Origin: Desulfobacterales bacterium | GTDB lineage: Bacteria; Desulfobacterota; Desulfobacteria; Desulfobacterales; UBA11574 | DNA length: 13,797 nt | Assembly: GCA_030145595.1 (NCBI GenBank) | Contig: JAQYVG010000068.1 | Location: 1-13,797, forward strand | Direction: 5' to 3' | Shown here: one piece after another, positions 5,832-13,482 of the stretch | Layout of the letters: every line of letters begins with the position of its first letter | Numbering within the stretch: position 1 is the stretch's first letter | The notes under the pieces: model-generated | What the model saw: the letters and a program-made list of their open reading frames with translations, nothing else | The model's database searches: none | Told to the model about the DNA's origin: nothing | Translations under genes and position numbers: made by a program

Positions 5832-8800
5832 ATGGAGAGCAGAGAAAACGTGCACCAATTAAAAAAAAGCAGCATTACTAAGTCCGTTGGATCCGTACTG
5901 GTTGTGGGCGGCGGAATTGCCGGCACCCAAGCCGCACTGGACCTGGCCAACTCCGGCTTTCATGTCTATCTGGTGGAAAAGTCCGCCGCCATCGGCGGAG
6001 GCATGGCGCAATTGGACAAAACCTTTCCCACCAATGATTGTTCCATGTGTATTCTCTCCCCCAAGTTGGTGGAATGCGGGCGTCACCTGAATATTCAACT
6101 CATCACCATGGCTGATGTGGAAAAGGTGGAAGGCCAAGCCGGTCGTTTTACGGTAGCGGTACGCGAACGGCCTCGCTATATTGACACGGAAAAATGCATC
6201 GCCTGCGGCATCTGTGCGGAGAAATGCCCCAAAAAGGTGGACGATGAATTCAACTGCGACTTGAACAAACGAAAATCCGCCTACGTCAAGTACCCTCAGG
6301 CGGTTCCCCTGAAATATGCCATTGACCCGGAGACCTGCATCTACTTTAAAGGGAAAAAAGGCAAATGCAAAGCCTGTGAAAAATTCTGTCCGGCAGATGC
6401 CGTGGACTTCGACCAGCAAGACAAAGTCCACACCATCGAAGTGGGATCCATCATCCTTGCTCCCGGGTTTCAGTCTTTCACCCCTGATGTTCCCCCGGTT
6501 TATGGTTACGGCACGTATCCGAATGTCCTTACCAGTATGGAATTCGAGCGTATTTTGAGTGCCGCCGGACCATACCAGGGTCACCTGCTACGGCCATCCG
6601 ACCAGCAAACCCCGAAAAAGATAGCCTGGCTGCAATGTGTGGGGTCCCGTGATCTTCTCCCCGGGAGCCACGGATACTGTTCGGGAGTCTGCTGTATGTA
6701 CGCTATCAAAGAAGCCGTTATTGCTAAAGAGCATGCCCACGATGATCTGGACACGGCGATCTTCTATATGGACATGCGAACCTACGGCAAGGACTTCGAG
6801 CGCTACTATGAGCGCGCCAAAAATGAACATGGTGTTCGCTTTGTCCGTGCTCGCATCCACAGCATTGAACCGTCGGCGCAGAACTCTGACGACCTGAAAC
6901 TACGCTACATTGATGAAGACGGCACACCGTACGACGAAATCTTTGATCTGGTCGTACTTTCGACCGGCCTGGAAATCAGTGATGGGGTCCGAAAACTATC
7001 CGAAACATGTGGAATTGTTTTAGATGAAGACGGCTTTGCCCAAACCGGATGTTTTAGCCCGGTGGCGACGTCTCGACCCGGAATTTTCACATGCGGTGCC
7101 TTTGCCGGCCCCAAAGACATTCCCTACTCCGTTATGGAGGCCTCGGCGGCCTCGGCGGCCTCGGCAGCGCTGCTTGCCGACGCTCGCAACTCTTTGACCC
7201 AACCGAAAACATACACCGACGAGGTAGCCGTTACCGCCCAAGAACCCCGCATCGGGGTGTTTGTCTGTCATTGCGGCATCAATATCGGCAGTGTTGTGGA
7301 TGTGCCGGCGGTGCGAGACTATTCCAAGACCCTGCCCCATGTGGTCTACGTGGCCGATAATTTGTTCAGCTGCAGTGAAGACACTCAACACCTGATTCAA
7401 GAGGCCATCAATGAACATAATCTAAATCGAGTCGTGGTGGCCGCCTGCACCCCCCGTACCCATGAACCTTTGTTCCAGGAAACCATTCGCGAAGCCGGCT
7501 TGAACCGCTACCTCTTCGAGCTGGCCAATATCCGCGATCAGAACTCCTGGGTACATCAAGCCGAGCCGCAGAAAGCCACCGAGAAGGCTAAGGACCTTGT
7601 GCGCATGGCCGCTGCCAAGGTGGCGCTGCAGGAACCGTTGGACCGCTTGCAAGTACCCTTAAACCACAACGCGCTGGTCATCGGCGGCGGTGTGGCCGGA
7701 ATGAGTGCAGCCTTGAACCTGGCGGATCAGGGCTTCCACACATATCTCGTGGAGCAAAAAGAGGAACTCGGCGGCCACGCACTCAACATCAAAAGGACTT
7801 GGAAGGATGAGGATGCCGGGGCCCATGTCACGGAGATCCGCCGGCGGGTGCTCGATCATGTTGACATTGAGGTGTTCACCGGCGCTAAACTCATAGACGT
7901 CATCGGCTTTGTAGGCAACTTCACCAGTGAAGTGCAAACCAATAACACGGTGCGGGAGTTAAATCACGGTGTTGCCATTCTGGCCACCGGTGCCGAGTCC
8001 TATCAACCGCAAGAATACCTCTACGGTCAGAGCGAGCGCGTAACTTGCTGGCACGATTTGGAAGATCTTTTCACGAGGGAACCGGAAAGATTACAGCAAG
8101 CAGAGGCGGTGGCATTTATTCAGTGTGTGGGCTCGCGTGAACCGGACCGGCCCTATTGCTCCAAGATTTGCTGCACCAGCTCGGTTCAGCAGGCCATTTC
8201 CCTGAAAACCGAAAAGCCGGACCTGGACGTCTACATCCTTTACCGTGACCTGCGCACCTATGGCCAGCGGGAGGAGCTCTACCGCAAGGCCCGGGAACTG
8301 GGAGTCCTCTTTTTTCGGTACTCCTTGGAGGAAAAACCCGTGGTGGAGCAGACCACGGTGGACGCAAAAGAAAAACTGCAGATTACCGTCAGAGATCACG
8401 TTCTCGGCCAACCCGTACGGTTTCAGGTGGATTACTTGAATCTCGCCACAGCCATTATCCCTAAGAATTCGGAAGAATTGGCCCAGCTATTCAAGGTGCC
8501 TCTCAACGAGGACAAATTTTTCCTTGAAGCCCACATGAAGCTCAGGCCGGTGGACTTTGCCACTGACGGTGTTTTTGTCTGTGGCCTGGCCCACTACCCC
8601 AAGCCCATAGAAGAATCCATCGCCCAGGCCCAGGCAGCGGCAGCTCGCGCCGCCAATGTCCTGGCCCAGGAATTCGTCGAGGTGGAGCCCATCGTTTCGG
8701 AGGTAGACCAGGATCTTTGCATTGGCTGCGGGTTATGTGAGGCTTCTTGCCCCTTTGGCGCCATACACCTTGTGAAGGTTGCGGGCCAGGGATACCGGGC

Positions 8801-8930
8801 TGAAAACATCTCGGCGTCTTGCAAAGCCTGCGGGGTGTGCGCGGCGGCGTGTCCGCAGCAGGCCATTGATATGATCCACTTCAGAGACCGGCAGATAGTA
8901 GCGGCCATCCAGGCGGGTGGTGCCGGATAA
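5832..8930 (+). CDS. hdrA: long-form HdrA-like flavin/iron-sulfur protein (first copy)
   Basis: 1032 residues, clearly longer than methanogen HdrA (about 650). Module 1 (about 20-450) is a thioredoxin-reductase-like FAD domain with GGGIAG at 26-31. It has an inserted ferredoxin region: C122/C125/C128/C132 and C169/C179/C182/C186, with a nine-residue gap in the second set. QCVGSR...YCSGVCC follows (C269, C283, C287, C288). About 473-600 is an HdrA N-terminal-type domain (FVCHCGINIG, C479/C481, C514, C539). Module 2 has a second FAD fold (GGGVAG at 618-623) without inserted ferredoxin and the motif C765/C776/C780/C781. The C-terminus is a 2[4Fe-4S] ferredoxin (C963, C966, C969, C973; C997, C1000, C1003, C1007). 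It is probably a cytoplasmic electron-transfer or bifurcating subunit. AGGA lies 9 bases before the ATG. It resembles a QmoA-plus-QmoB/HdrA fusion. No signal peptide or membrane segment is seen. Confidence 0.93.
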   Translation: MESRENVHQLKKSSITKSVGSVLVVGGGIAGTQAALDLANSGFHVYLVEKSAAIGGGMAQLDKTFPTNDCSMCILSPKLVECGRHLNIQLITMADVEKVEGQAGRFTVAVRERPRYIDTEKCIACGICAEKCPKKVDDEFNCDLNKRKSAYVKYPQAVPLKYAIDPETCIYFKGKKGKCKACEKFCPADAVDFDQQDKVHTIEVGSIILAPGFQSFTPDVPPVYGYGTYPNVLTSMEFERILSAAGPYQGHLLRPSDQQTPKKIAWLQCVGSRDLLPGSHGYCSGVCCMYAIKEAVIAKEHAHDDLDTAIFYMDMRTYGKDFERYYERAKNEHGVRFVRARIHSIEPSAQNSDDLKLRYIDEDGTPYDEIFDLVVLSTGLEISDGVRKLSETCGIVLDEDGFAQTGCFSPVATSRPGIFTCGAFAGPKDIPYSVMEASAASAASAALLADARNSLTQPKTYTDEVAVTAQEPRIGVFVCHCGINIGSVVDVPAVRDYSKTLPHVVYVADNLFSCSEDTQHLIQEAINEHNLNRVVVAACTPRTHEPLFQETIREAGLNRYLFELANIRDQNSWVHQAEPQKATEKAKDLVRMAAAKVALQEPLDRLQVPLNHNALVIGGGVAGMSAALNLADQGFHTYLVEQKEELGGHALNIKRTWKDEDAGAHVTEIRRRVLDHVDIEVFTGAKLIDVIGFVGNFTSEVQTNNTVRELNHGVAILATGAESYQPQEYLYGQSERVTCWHDLEDLFTREPERLQQAEAVAFIQCVGSREPDRPYCSKICCTSSVQQAISLKTEKPDLDVYILYRDLRTYGQREELYRKARELGVLFFRYSLEEKPVVEQTTVDAKEKLQITVRDHVLGQPVRFQVDYLNLATAIIPKNSEELAQLFKVPLNEDKFFLEAHMKLRPVDFATDGVFVCGLAHYPKPIEESIAQAQAAAARAANVLAQEFVEVEPIVSEVDQDLCIGCGLCEASCPFGAIHLVKVAGQGYRAENISASCKACGVCAAACPQQAIDMIHFRDRQIVAAIQAGGAG
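7139..7165 (+). repeat. three tandem copies of a 9-base unit inside hdrA
   Basis: GGCCTCGGC occurs three times in direct succession and encodes part of an Ala/Ser helix (ASAASAASAA). The second HdrA has the same number of residues at this place (MEASGAAAASSALL), so the repeat has not lengthened the protein. It could be slippage-prone. Confidence 0.6.
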
Positions 8931-9007
8931 ACGTAACGAGGTTACACTGTGTACGGCTATAATATAGACTTTGAGATTTTGTAATTTGCTACCTGGCACC
9001 AATAATT

Positions 9008-9033
9008 GGAGTGCTACGCTTGAGGAGCACTTC
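9008..9033 (+). repeat. hairpin in the hdrA-mvhD spacer
   Basis: GGAGTGCT (9008-9015) pairs with AGCACTTC (9026-9033) with one G-U pair around a 10-base loop. No U-run follows, so it is not an intrinsic terminator. It might be an RNA processing or stability element between hdrA and mvhD. Confidence 0.35.
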
Positions 9034-9127
9034 GTTTGAGGAGCGGCCTGACGGCCTTAAGGGGTGTTGATAAAACGACTTTTTTTCCTTTAAGCAAAGC
9101 GATCCTAAAGCGTAGCGCTCTTCAAGC
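9017..9127. repeat. short direct and inverted repeats in the 258-base hdrA-mvhD spacer
   Basis: The 12-mer CG(C/T)TTGAGGAGC occurs at 9017-9028 and 9033-9044. An inverted copy with one mismatch, GCTCTTCAAGC, is at 9117-9127. CCTTAAGG at 9055-9062 is a palindrome. The spacer is far longer than the other gaps of this operon (overlapping to 50 bases), and no gene is visible in it. It may be a small repeat insertion or hold regulatory RNA structure. Confidence 0.4.
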
Positions 9128-9132
9128 ACAGC

Positions 9133-9153
9133 GGTCATTTTTTTCAAATGACC
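9133..9153 (+). repeat. 8-base-pair hairpin just upstream of mvhD
   Basis: GGTCATTT (9133-9140) and AAATGACC (9146-9153) are perfect complements around TTTTC. It lies 23 bases before the ribosome binding site of the selenoprotein gene. It is AT-rich and has no U-tail, so it is more likely a leader hairpin or operator than a terminator. AAATGAC is repeated once more at 9160-9166. Confidence 0.4.
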
Positions 9154-9176
9154 AGTGACAAATGACTAAGATGAAC

Positions 9177-9181
9177 AGGAG
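9177..9181 (+). promoter_or_regulatory. ribosome binding site fixing the mvhD start
   Basis: AGGAG with a 7-base spacer to ATG 9189. In-frame ATGs at 9162 and 9171 lack such a site, so the protein begins MQETYEPKIL. Confidence 0.75.
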
Positions 9182-9188
9182 ACAAACA

Positions 9189-9947
9189 ATGCAAGAGACA
9201 TACGAGCCGAAAATTCTGGCCTTCTTGTGCAACTGGTGTGCCTACGCAGGGGCTGACTTGGCAGGGGTTTCACGCTTCCAATACCCCCCGAGCATCCGCG
9301 TCATCCGCACCATGTGTTCCGGCCGCGTCGATCCTTTCTATGTAGTGGAGGGGTTGCAAAACGGCTACGATGGAGTCTTTGTTTTTGGGTGACACCTGGG
9401 GGAATGTCATTACCTGGATGGTAATGTTTATACCTCCAAACGGATGCCGGTGGTAAAGCAACTGCTGGATCTGGCCGCCGTCGGCAGCAGTCGGCTGCAG
9501 CTTCACTGGGTTAGCGCCGCTGAGGGACAGCTCTTTGCCGACTATGTCACCGAATTGAGTGACCTGATCGGCAAGCTGGGACCCTTTAAGCCCGCTGACT
9601 TCAAGCTGGAGCTGGCAGCAGCGGCAACCGTGCTGAAATCGACCCGCATACGCTGGCTGATTGGAATGGATCGACAGATCACCGAACGGGAAAACGTTTA
9701 CCACGAGAAAGTGGACCCTGAAACGTATCAGAAACTGGTCAGCCAGGCTGTGGTCGAGGAATATCAAAAAGGATTGATCCTGGAAGCTATCGGCGATAAG
9801 CCGCAATCGGTTCGCGAGATGGCAGACAAAACCGGATTGCCGGTCTATACGGTCTCTTTACGGCTGAACGATCTGGAAAAAGCCGGTCAGGCCCAATTTC
9901 AGGGTTTCGAAGGCACAACAGCCAAATTTGTGCTTATGGCTGCATAA
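9189..9947 (+). CDS. mvhD: MvhD-like [2Fe-2S] protein, selenocysteine-containing, with C-terminal winged-helix extension
   Basis: 252 residues if the in-frame TGA at 9390-9392 is read as selenocysteine (Sec68). Residues 8-90 match MvhD/FlpD: CNWCAYAGADLAG (C14, C17), MCSGRVDP (C43) and GUHLGECHY (Sec68, C73). In the family the Sec68 position is Cys (GCHxGDCHY). The frame continues past the TGA in perfect family agreement, so this is recoding rather than a nonsense mutation. A SECIS-like hairpin follows at 9408-9426. MvhD passes electrons into HdrA, consistent with hdrA on both sides. Most of the C-terminal extension (about 100-252) is unlike a bare MvhD. Residues about 186-245 (GLILEAIGDKPQSVREMADK and onward) look like a winged helix-turn-helix. 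The stop is 50 bases before the second hdrA start. Conventional gene calling would report two fragments, 9189-9392 and 9444-9947. Confidence 0.92.
9390..9426 (+). promoter_or_regulatory. UGA selenocysteine codon and SECIS hairpin of the first mvhD
   Basis: UGA at 9390-9392 is followed by CATTACC (9408-9414), loop TGGAT (9415-9419) and GGTAATG (9420-9426), a perfect 7-pair stem. The apical loop begins 23 bases after the UGA and has G in its second position. That agrees with the known pattern of bacterial SECIS elements (loop roughly 16-37 bases downstream, a G among the first two loop bases). TGACA/TGTCA (9390-9394, 9405-9409) is a competing stem. Confidence 0.85.
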
Positions 9948-9984
9948 ATTTGAGACCCAAGTTAAAGCGATTAACTGCAATCTC

Positions 9985-9991
9985 AAAAGGA
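9985..9991 (+). promoter_or_regulatory. ribosome binding site fixing the second hdrA start
   Basis: AAAAGGA ends 6 bases before ATG 9998. An ATG at 9992 abuts it, and another in-frame ATG at 9950 lacks a good site. The start at 9998 gives MTISKDEPKVG. Confidence 0.6.
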
Positions 9992-9997
9992 ATGGTT

Positions 9998-12900
9998 ATG
10001 ACAATTTCAAAAGATGAACCGAAAGTCGGTGCCGTGATGGTCGTCGGCGCGGGCGTCGCCGGCATGCAGGCCTCGCTGGATCTGGCGGATGCGGGTTATT
10101 ATGTACATTTGGTCGACAAATCCCCAACCATTGGCGGGATCATGGCGCAATTAGACAAGACGTTTCCAACAAACGATTGCGCCATGTGTATTATTTCACC
10201 CAAGCTGGTGGAAGTCGGCCGGCACCTCAATATCAATTTGATCACCAACACGGAAGTGGAAGGTCTTGAAGGCCGGGCCGGCGACTTTCATGCTACGCTT
10301 GTCAATTACCCGCGCTACATCGATTTGGAGAAGTGCACCGCCTGCGGTGAGTGCCGCCGGGTGTGTCCGGCAACGGCTGTCAATGAATTCAACGAGAGTC
10401 TCGATCTGCGCGAAGCCACCTACTTGAAGTATCCCCAGGCAATACCCAGAGGCTTTATCATTGACCGCAATATCTGCATCGGCTGCGGCCTCTGTGAAAA
10501 AGTCTGCCTGGCCGAAGCCGTCCAATATAACGAGAAATCCCGCCGGACCGAGGTGGACGTAGGCGCCGTGGTACTGGCAGCGGGCAACAAGATCTTCGAT
10601 CCGTCCCGTTTGGATATCTATAGCTATATGGACCAGCCCAATGTCGTTACCAGCCTTGAATTTGAGCGCATCCTCAGTGCTTCGGGTCCCTACCAGGGCC
10701 ATCTCATGCGGCCGTACGATCGCGAAGAGCCGCAAAAAATTGCCTGGCTGCAGTGTGTGGGCTCGCGCGACATCAATCGCTGCGACAACTCCTACTGCTC
10801 GGCGGTCTGCTGTATGTATGCCATCAAGGAAGCGGTCATCGCCAAGGAGCATGCCCACTGTGACCTGGATACCGCCATCTTTTATATGGATATTCGGTCC
10901 TACGGCAAGGATTTTGAACTGTACTATAACCGCGCCAAGCAAGAAGGGGTTCGCTTTATCCGCTCACGCGTCCACAGTATCGAACCCAAAGGCGACGGCG
11001 ATCTTAAGCTCTCTTACGTGGATGACCTGGGGGATTTAAAGAGTGAAGTCTTTGACATGGTGGTCTTGTCAGTCGGCTTTGAGGTCGGCCAAGAAACCAT
11101 TGCTCTGGCTAAACGTCTGGGTATCGAACTCAATAAACACAACTTTGCGGTAACCGACCCTGCCATGCCGGTGGCCACTTCACGGCCGGGGATCTACGTC
11201 TGCGGGACACTCCAAGGTCCCAAGGATATCCCCCAATCCGTCATGGAAGCCTCCGGTGCTGCGGCCGCCTCCAGTGCGTTGCTCAGCGCGCTGCGCTGGA
11301 CGGCAACCAAAACCAGGGAATTGCCGGCCCAAAGGGACATCAGCGCAGAACCGCCTCGCATCGGTGTGTTCGTTTGCAACTGCGGCATCAATATCGGCGG
11401 CATTGTGGATGTGCCGGCGGTGCGAGAATATGCCCGCACACTGCCTCATGTCGTCCATGTGGAAGACAATCTCTTCACCTGCTCCCAGGACACCCAGGTC
11501 AGTATGGCGGAGGTCATCAAGGAAAAGGGCATCAATCGGATGATGGTTGCCGCCTGCACACCGCACACCCACGAAGAGTTATTCCGGGAAACTTTGCTCG
11601 AAGTCGGCCTCAACAAGTACCTCTTTGAAATGGCCAACATTCGCAATCAGAATTCCTGGGTGCACATGAACGACCACGAAAAGGCTACTGATAAGGCTAA
11701 AAATCTTGTGCGGATGTCCGTGGCACGGGCCGCACTTTTGGAGCAACTCCAAGAGAAAAAAGTGGAGGTCAACCAACGGGGATTGGTCATCGGCGGCGGT
11801 GTAGCCGGCCTCAACGCGGCCCTGAACCTGGCCCAACAGGGATATGAGGTGGTGGTTGTCGAGAAGGAAAAGGAACTCGGCGGCATGGCACGTTATCTCC
11901 ACCACACCATCGAAGGCTTTGACGTCGGGCAATACCTGGACGAACTCATCGAGACAGTCCAAACCAACGACAAGATTCAGGTCCTGACCGAGGCACTCGT
12001 GGTCGGTTTCAGCGGATTCAAAGGCAATTTTACTACCGAAGTGCTGGTTGGCCCCGGAATGTACGAGCGCAAAATCAACCACGGCGTGGCCATTATCGCC
12101 ACCGGGGCACTGGAGTACAAACCAAAGGAGTATCTTTACAACCAACATGATCGGGTCATGACCCAGCTTGAACTGGGCAACGTGCTGCATGCGAACGGCC
12201 ATGAAGCCGCCAACTGGCAGCAAGTGGTCATGATTCAGTGCGTGGGCTCGCGCAACGAGGAAAATCCCAATTGCAGCCGGGTCTGCTGCCAGAGTGCGGT
12301 AAAACATGGCCTGGAACTCAAAAAGCTTAATCCCGACATGCAGGTGGCTATTCTCTACCAGGACATGCGGATGTACGGGCTGTTGGAGGACTATTACAAA
12401 GAGGCCCGCAGTGAAGGCATCTTGTTTTTTCGCTACAGTCCTGACCAGCCTCCCGAGGTGAGCGCCAACGGTGAGGGCCTGAAGGTCACCTTTGAAGAAC
12501 ATCTGCTGAAACGGCCCGTGCAGATAAATGCCGACGCCCTCGTTCTAAGTGCCGGCACCACGGCGGCGGACACCGAAGAGTTGGCATCTTTTCTCAAAGT
12601 ACCTCGCAACAACGCAGGGTTTTTCATCGAGGCGCATGCCAAACTGAGGCCGGTGGATTTAGCTTCGCAGGGGATCTATCTGTGTGGTACGGCTCACAGT
12701 CCCAAGCTTATGAGCGAGAGCATCGTCCAAGCGCTGGCGGCCGCCGCCCGCGCGAGTTCGTTTTTGGCCGCTAAGGAAATGAAAGTTGGTGGTGCCGTGG
12801 CCAAGGTGGATCCGATCCGCTGTGCCGCCTGTCTGGTCTGTGTCGATAGCTGTCCTTACGGGGTTCCGCAGATCAATGCAGATAACGTTTCGGAAATCAA

Positions 12901-13027
12901 CGAGGCTTTGTGCCAGGGTTGCGGGGTTTGCGTCTGCGAATGCCCGGCCAACACGATTCACCTGGCGCACTACGAAGATGACCAGATCAGTGCCAAAATC
13001 GTTGCACTTTTGGAAGGAGGCGTGTGA
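9998..13027 (+). CDS. hdrA: long-form HdrA-like flavin/iron-sulfur protein (second copy)
   Basis: 1009 residues, alignable end to end with the first HdrA and so a tandem paralogue. Domain order: FAD fold with GAGVAG at 17-22; inserted ferredoxin with two regular CxxCxxCxxxC sets (C113/C116/C119/C123 and C160/C163/C166/C170); QCVGSR...YCSAVCC (C253, C267, C271, C272). An HdrA N-terminal-type domain follows (FVCNCGINIGG, C460/C462, C495, C520), then a second FAD fold (GGGVAG at 599-604) with C748/C759/C763/C764. The C-terminal 2[4Fe-4S] ferredoxin has C942/C945/C948/C952 and C972/C975/C978/C982, with an extra C980. The second inserted cluster set differs from the first copy, which has a long gap there, so the paralogues may have different potentials or partners. 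The start was chosen by SD. The stop TGA shares one base with the ATG of the following mvhD, which suggests translational coupling. Confidence 0.93.
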   Translation: MTISKDEPKVGAVMVVGAGVAGMQASLDLADAGYYVHLVDKSPTIGGIMAQLDKTFPTNDCAMCIISPKLVEVGRHLNINLITNTEVEGLEGRAGDFHATLVNYPRYIDLEKCTACGECRRVCPATAVNEFNESLDLREATYLKYPQAIPRGFIIDRNICIGCGLCEKVCLAEAVQYNEKSRRTEVDVGAVVLAAGNKIFDPSRLDIYSYMDQPNVVTSLEFERILSASGPYQGHLMRPYDREEPQKIAWLQCVGSRDINRCDNSYCSAVCCMYAIKEAVIAKEHAHCDLDTAIFYMDIRSYGKDFELYYNRAKQEGVRFIRSRVHSIEPKGDGDLKLSYVDDLGDLKSEVFDMVVLSVGFEVGQETIALAKRLGIELNKHNFAVTDPAMPVATSRPGIYVCGTLQGPKDIPQSVMEASGAAAASSALLSALRWTATKTRELPAQRDISAEPPRIGVFVCNCGINIGGIVDVPAVREYARTLPHVVHVEDNLFTCSQDTQVSMAEVIKEKGINRMMVAACTPHTHEELFRETLLEVGLNKYLFEMANIRNQNSWVHMNDHEKATDKAKNLVRMSVARAALLEQLQEKKVEVNQRGLVIGGGVAGLNAALNLAQQGYEVVVVEKEKELGGMARYLHHTIEGFDVGQYLDELIETVQTNDKIQVLTEALVVGFSGFKGNFTTEVLVGPGMYERKINHGVAIIATGALEYKPKEYLYNQHDRVMTQLELGNVLHANGHEAANWQQVVMIQCVGSRNEENPNCSRVCCQSAVKHGLELKKLNPDMQVAILYQDMRMYGLLEDYYKEARSEGILFFRYSPDQPPEVSANGEGLKVTFEEHLLKRPVQINADALVLSAGTTAADTEELASFLKVPRNNAGFFIEAHAKLRPVDLASQGIYLCGTAHSPKLMSESIVQALAAAARASSFLAAKEMKVGGAVAKVDPIRCAACLVCVDSCPYGVPQINADNVSEINEALCQGCGVCVCECPANTIHLAHYEDDQISAKIVALLEGGV
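13014..13020 (+). promoter_or_regulatory. ribosome binding site of the second mvhD
   Basis: AAGGAGG, a full anti-SD match, 6 bases before ATG 13027. It shows that translation begins upstream of the TGA at 13072 rather than at the ATG at 13105. Confidence 0.85.
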
Positions 13028-13482
13028 TGGATCAGTTTGAACCGGTTATTATCGCATTCTGTTGCAATTACTGAGCTTATTCTGCGGCGGACCTGGCAGG
13101 TTCGATGCGGCTCAGCTATCCGGCGAATGTGAAAATTATCAAAGTCCCCTGCACGGGACGGGTGGCCATTGCCCAAATGTTCAAGGCTCTGGAAAAAGGT
13201 GCGGACGGGGTTTTTGTCGCCGGCTGTCTGGAGGGTGACTGTCACTACCAGTCCGGTAACCTGCGGGCCAGAAAGCGCGTAGAATATGTGCAGGAAATTC
13301 TGGGCCAGATCGGCATGCAGGCCGAGCGGCTGGCCATGTACAATCTTTCCGCGGGCGATGGCCCCCGGTTCGCACAGATCGCCCGTGAAATGACTGAAAA
13401 AATTCGACAATTGGGACCGAGTCCCATCAGAACTGTAAAAAGCCGAGCTTCCCAGAAGCCGAGCGTGGAGGTGGCCGCATGA
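13027..13482 (+). CDS. mvhD: MvhD-like [2Fe-2S] protein, selenocysteine-containing (second copy)
   Basis: 151 residues, the usual compact size of MvhD/FlpD, if TGA 13072-13074 is read as selenocysteine (Sec16). The N-terminus reads IIAFCCNYUAYSAADLAG, matching the family CNWCxYxGADLAG with Sec in place of the second Cys. PCTGR (C42) and GCLEGDCHY (C67, C72) follow, with Cys where the other paralogue has Sec. C12 is an extra Cys beside C13. The ATG overlaps the hdrA stop by one base and has a full AAGGAGG site, which fixes the start upstream of the TGA. The gene ends inside the ATGA that starts metV. It is probably the electron-entry partner of the adjacent HdrA. Conventional calling would start at 13105 and lose the first 26 residues, including the CxxU motif. 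Confidence 0.93.
13072..13108 (+). promoter_or_regulatory. UGA selenocysteine codon and SECIS hairpin of the second mvhD
   Basis: UGA at 13072-13074. GGACCT (13089-13094) pairs with AGGTTC (13098-13103), one G-U pair, around the loop GGC (13095-13097). The helix continues with GCGGC (13084-13088) against GATGC (13104-13108), with one mismatch. The loop begins 21 bases after the UGA and starts with G, as expected of a bacterial SECIS element. Confidence 0.8.

Noticed and set aside
8958..8963. TATAAT in the hdrA-mvhD spacer as a sigma-70 promoter
   Set aside because: No acceptable -35 sequence 16-18 bases upstream and no extended -10 motif.
8994..9010. Possible sigma-54 site TGGCACC in the hdrA-mvhD spacer
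   Set aside because: The -24 half matches, but the base pair 10 positions downstream is TG, not GC, so the -12 element is missing.
9390..9443. First mvhD as a pseudogene broken by a nonsense mutation
   Set aside because: The TGA is at a conserved Cys column, the frame and family motif continue without other damage, a SECIS-like hairpin follows, and the sister gene shows the same behaviour at a different Cys.
10196..10942. Minus-strand open frame of 248 codons opposite hdrA
   Set aside because: Same reason: a shadow of the second HdrA, with a composition unlike a real protein. The matching shadow at 5859-6584 opposite the first HdrA is rejected too.
11579..12502. Long minus-strand open frame opposite the second hdrA
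   Set aside because: It is antisense to a well-supported gene, has no recognisable motif or good ribosome site, and such shadows are common opposite GC-rich codons.
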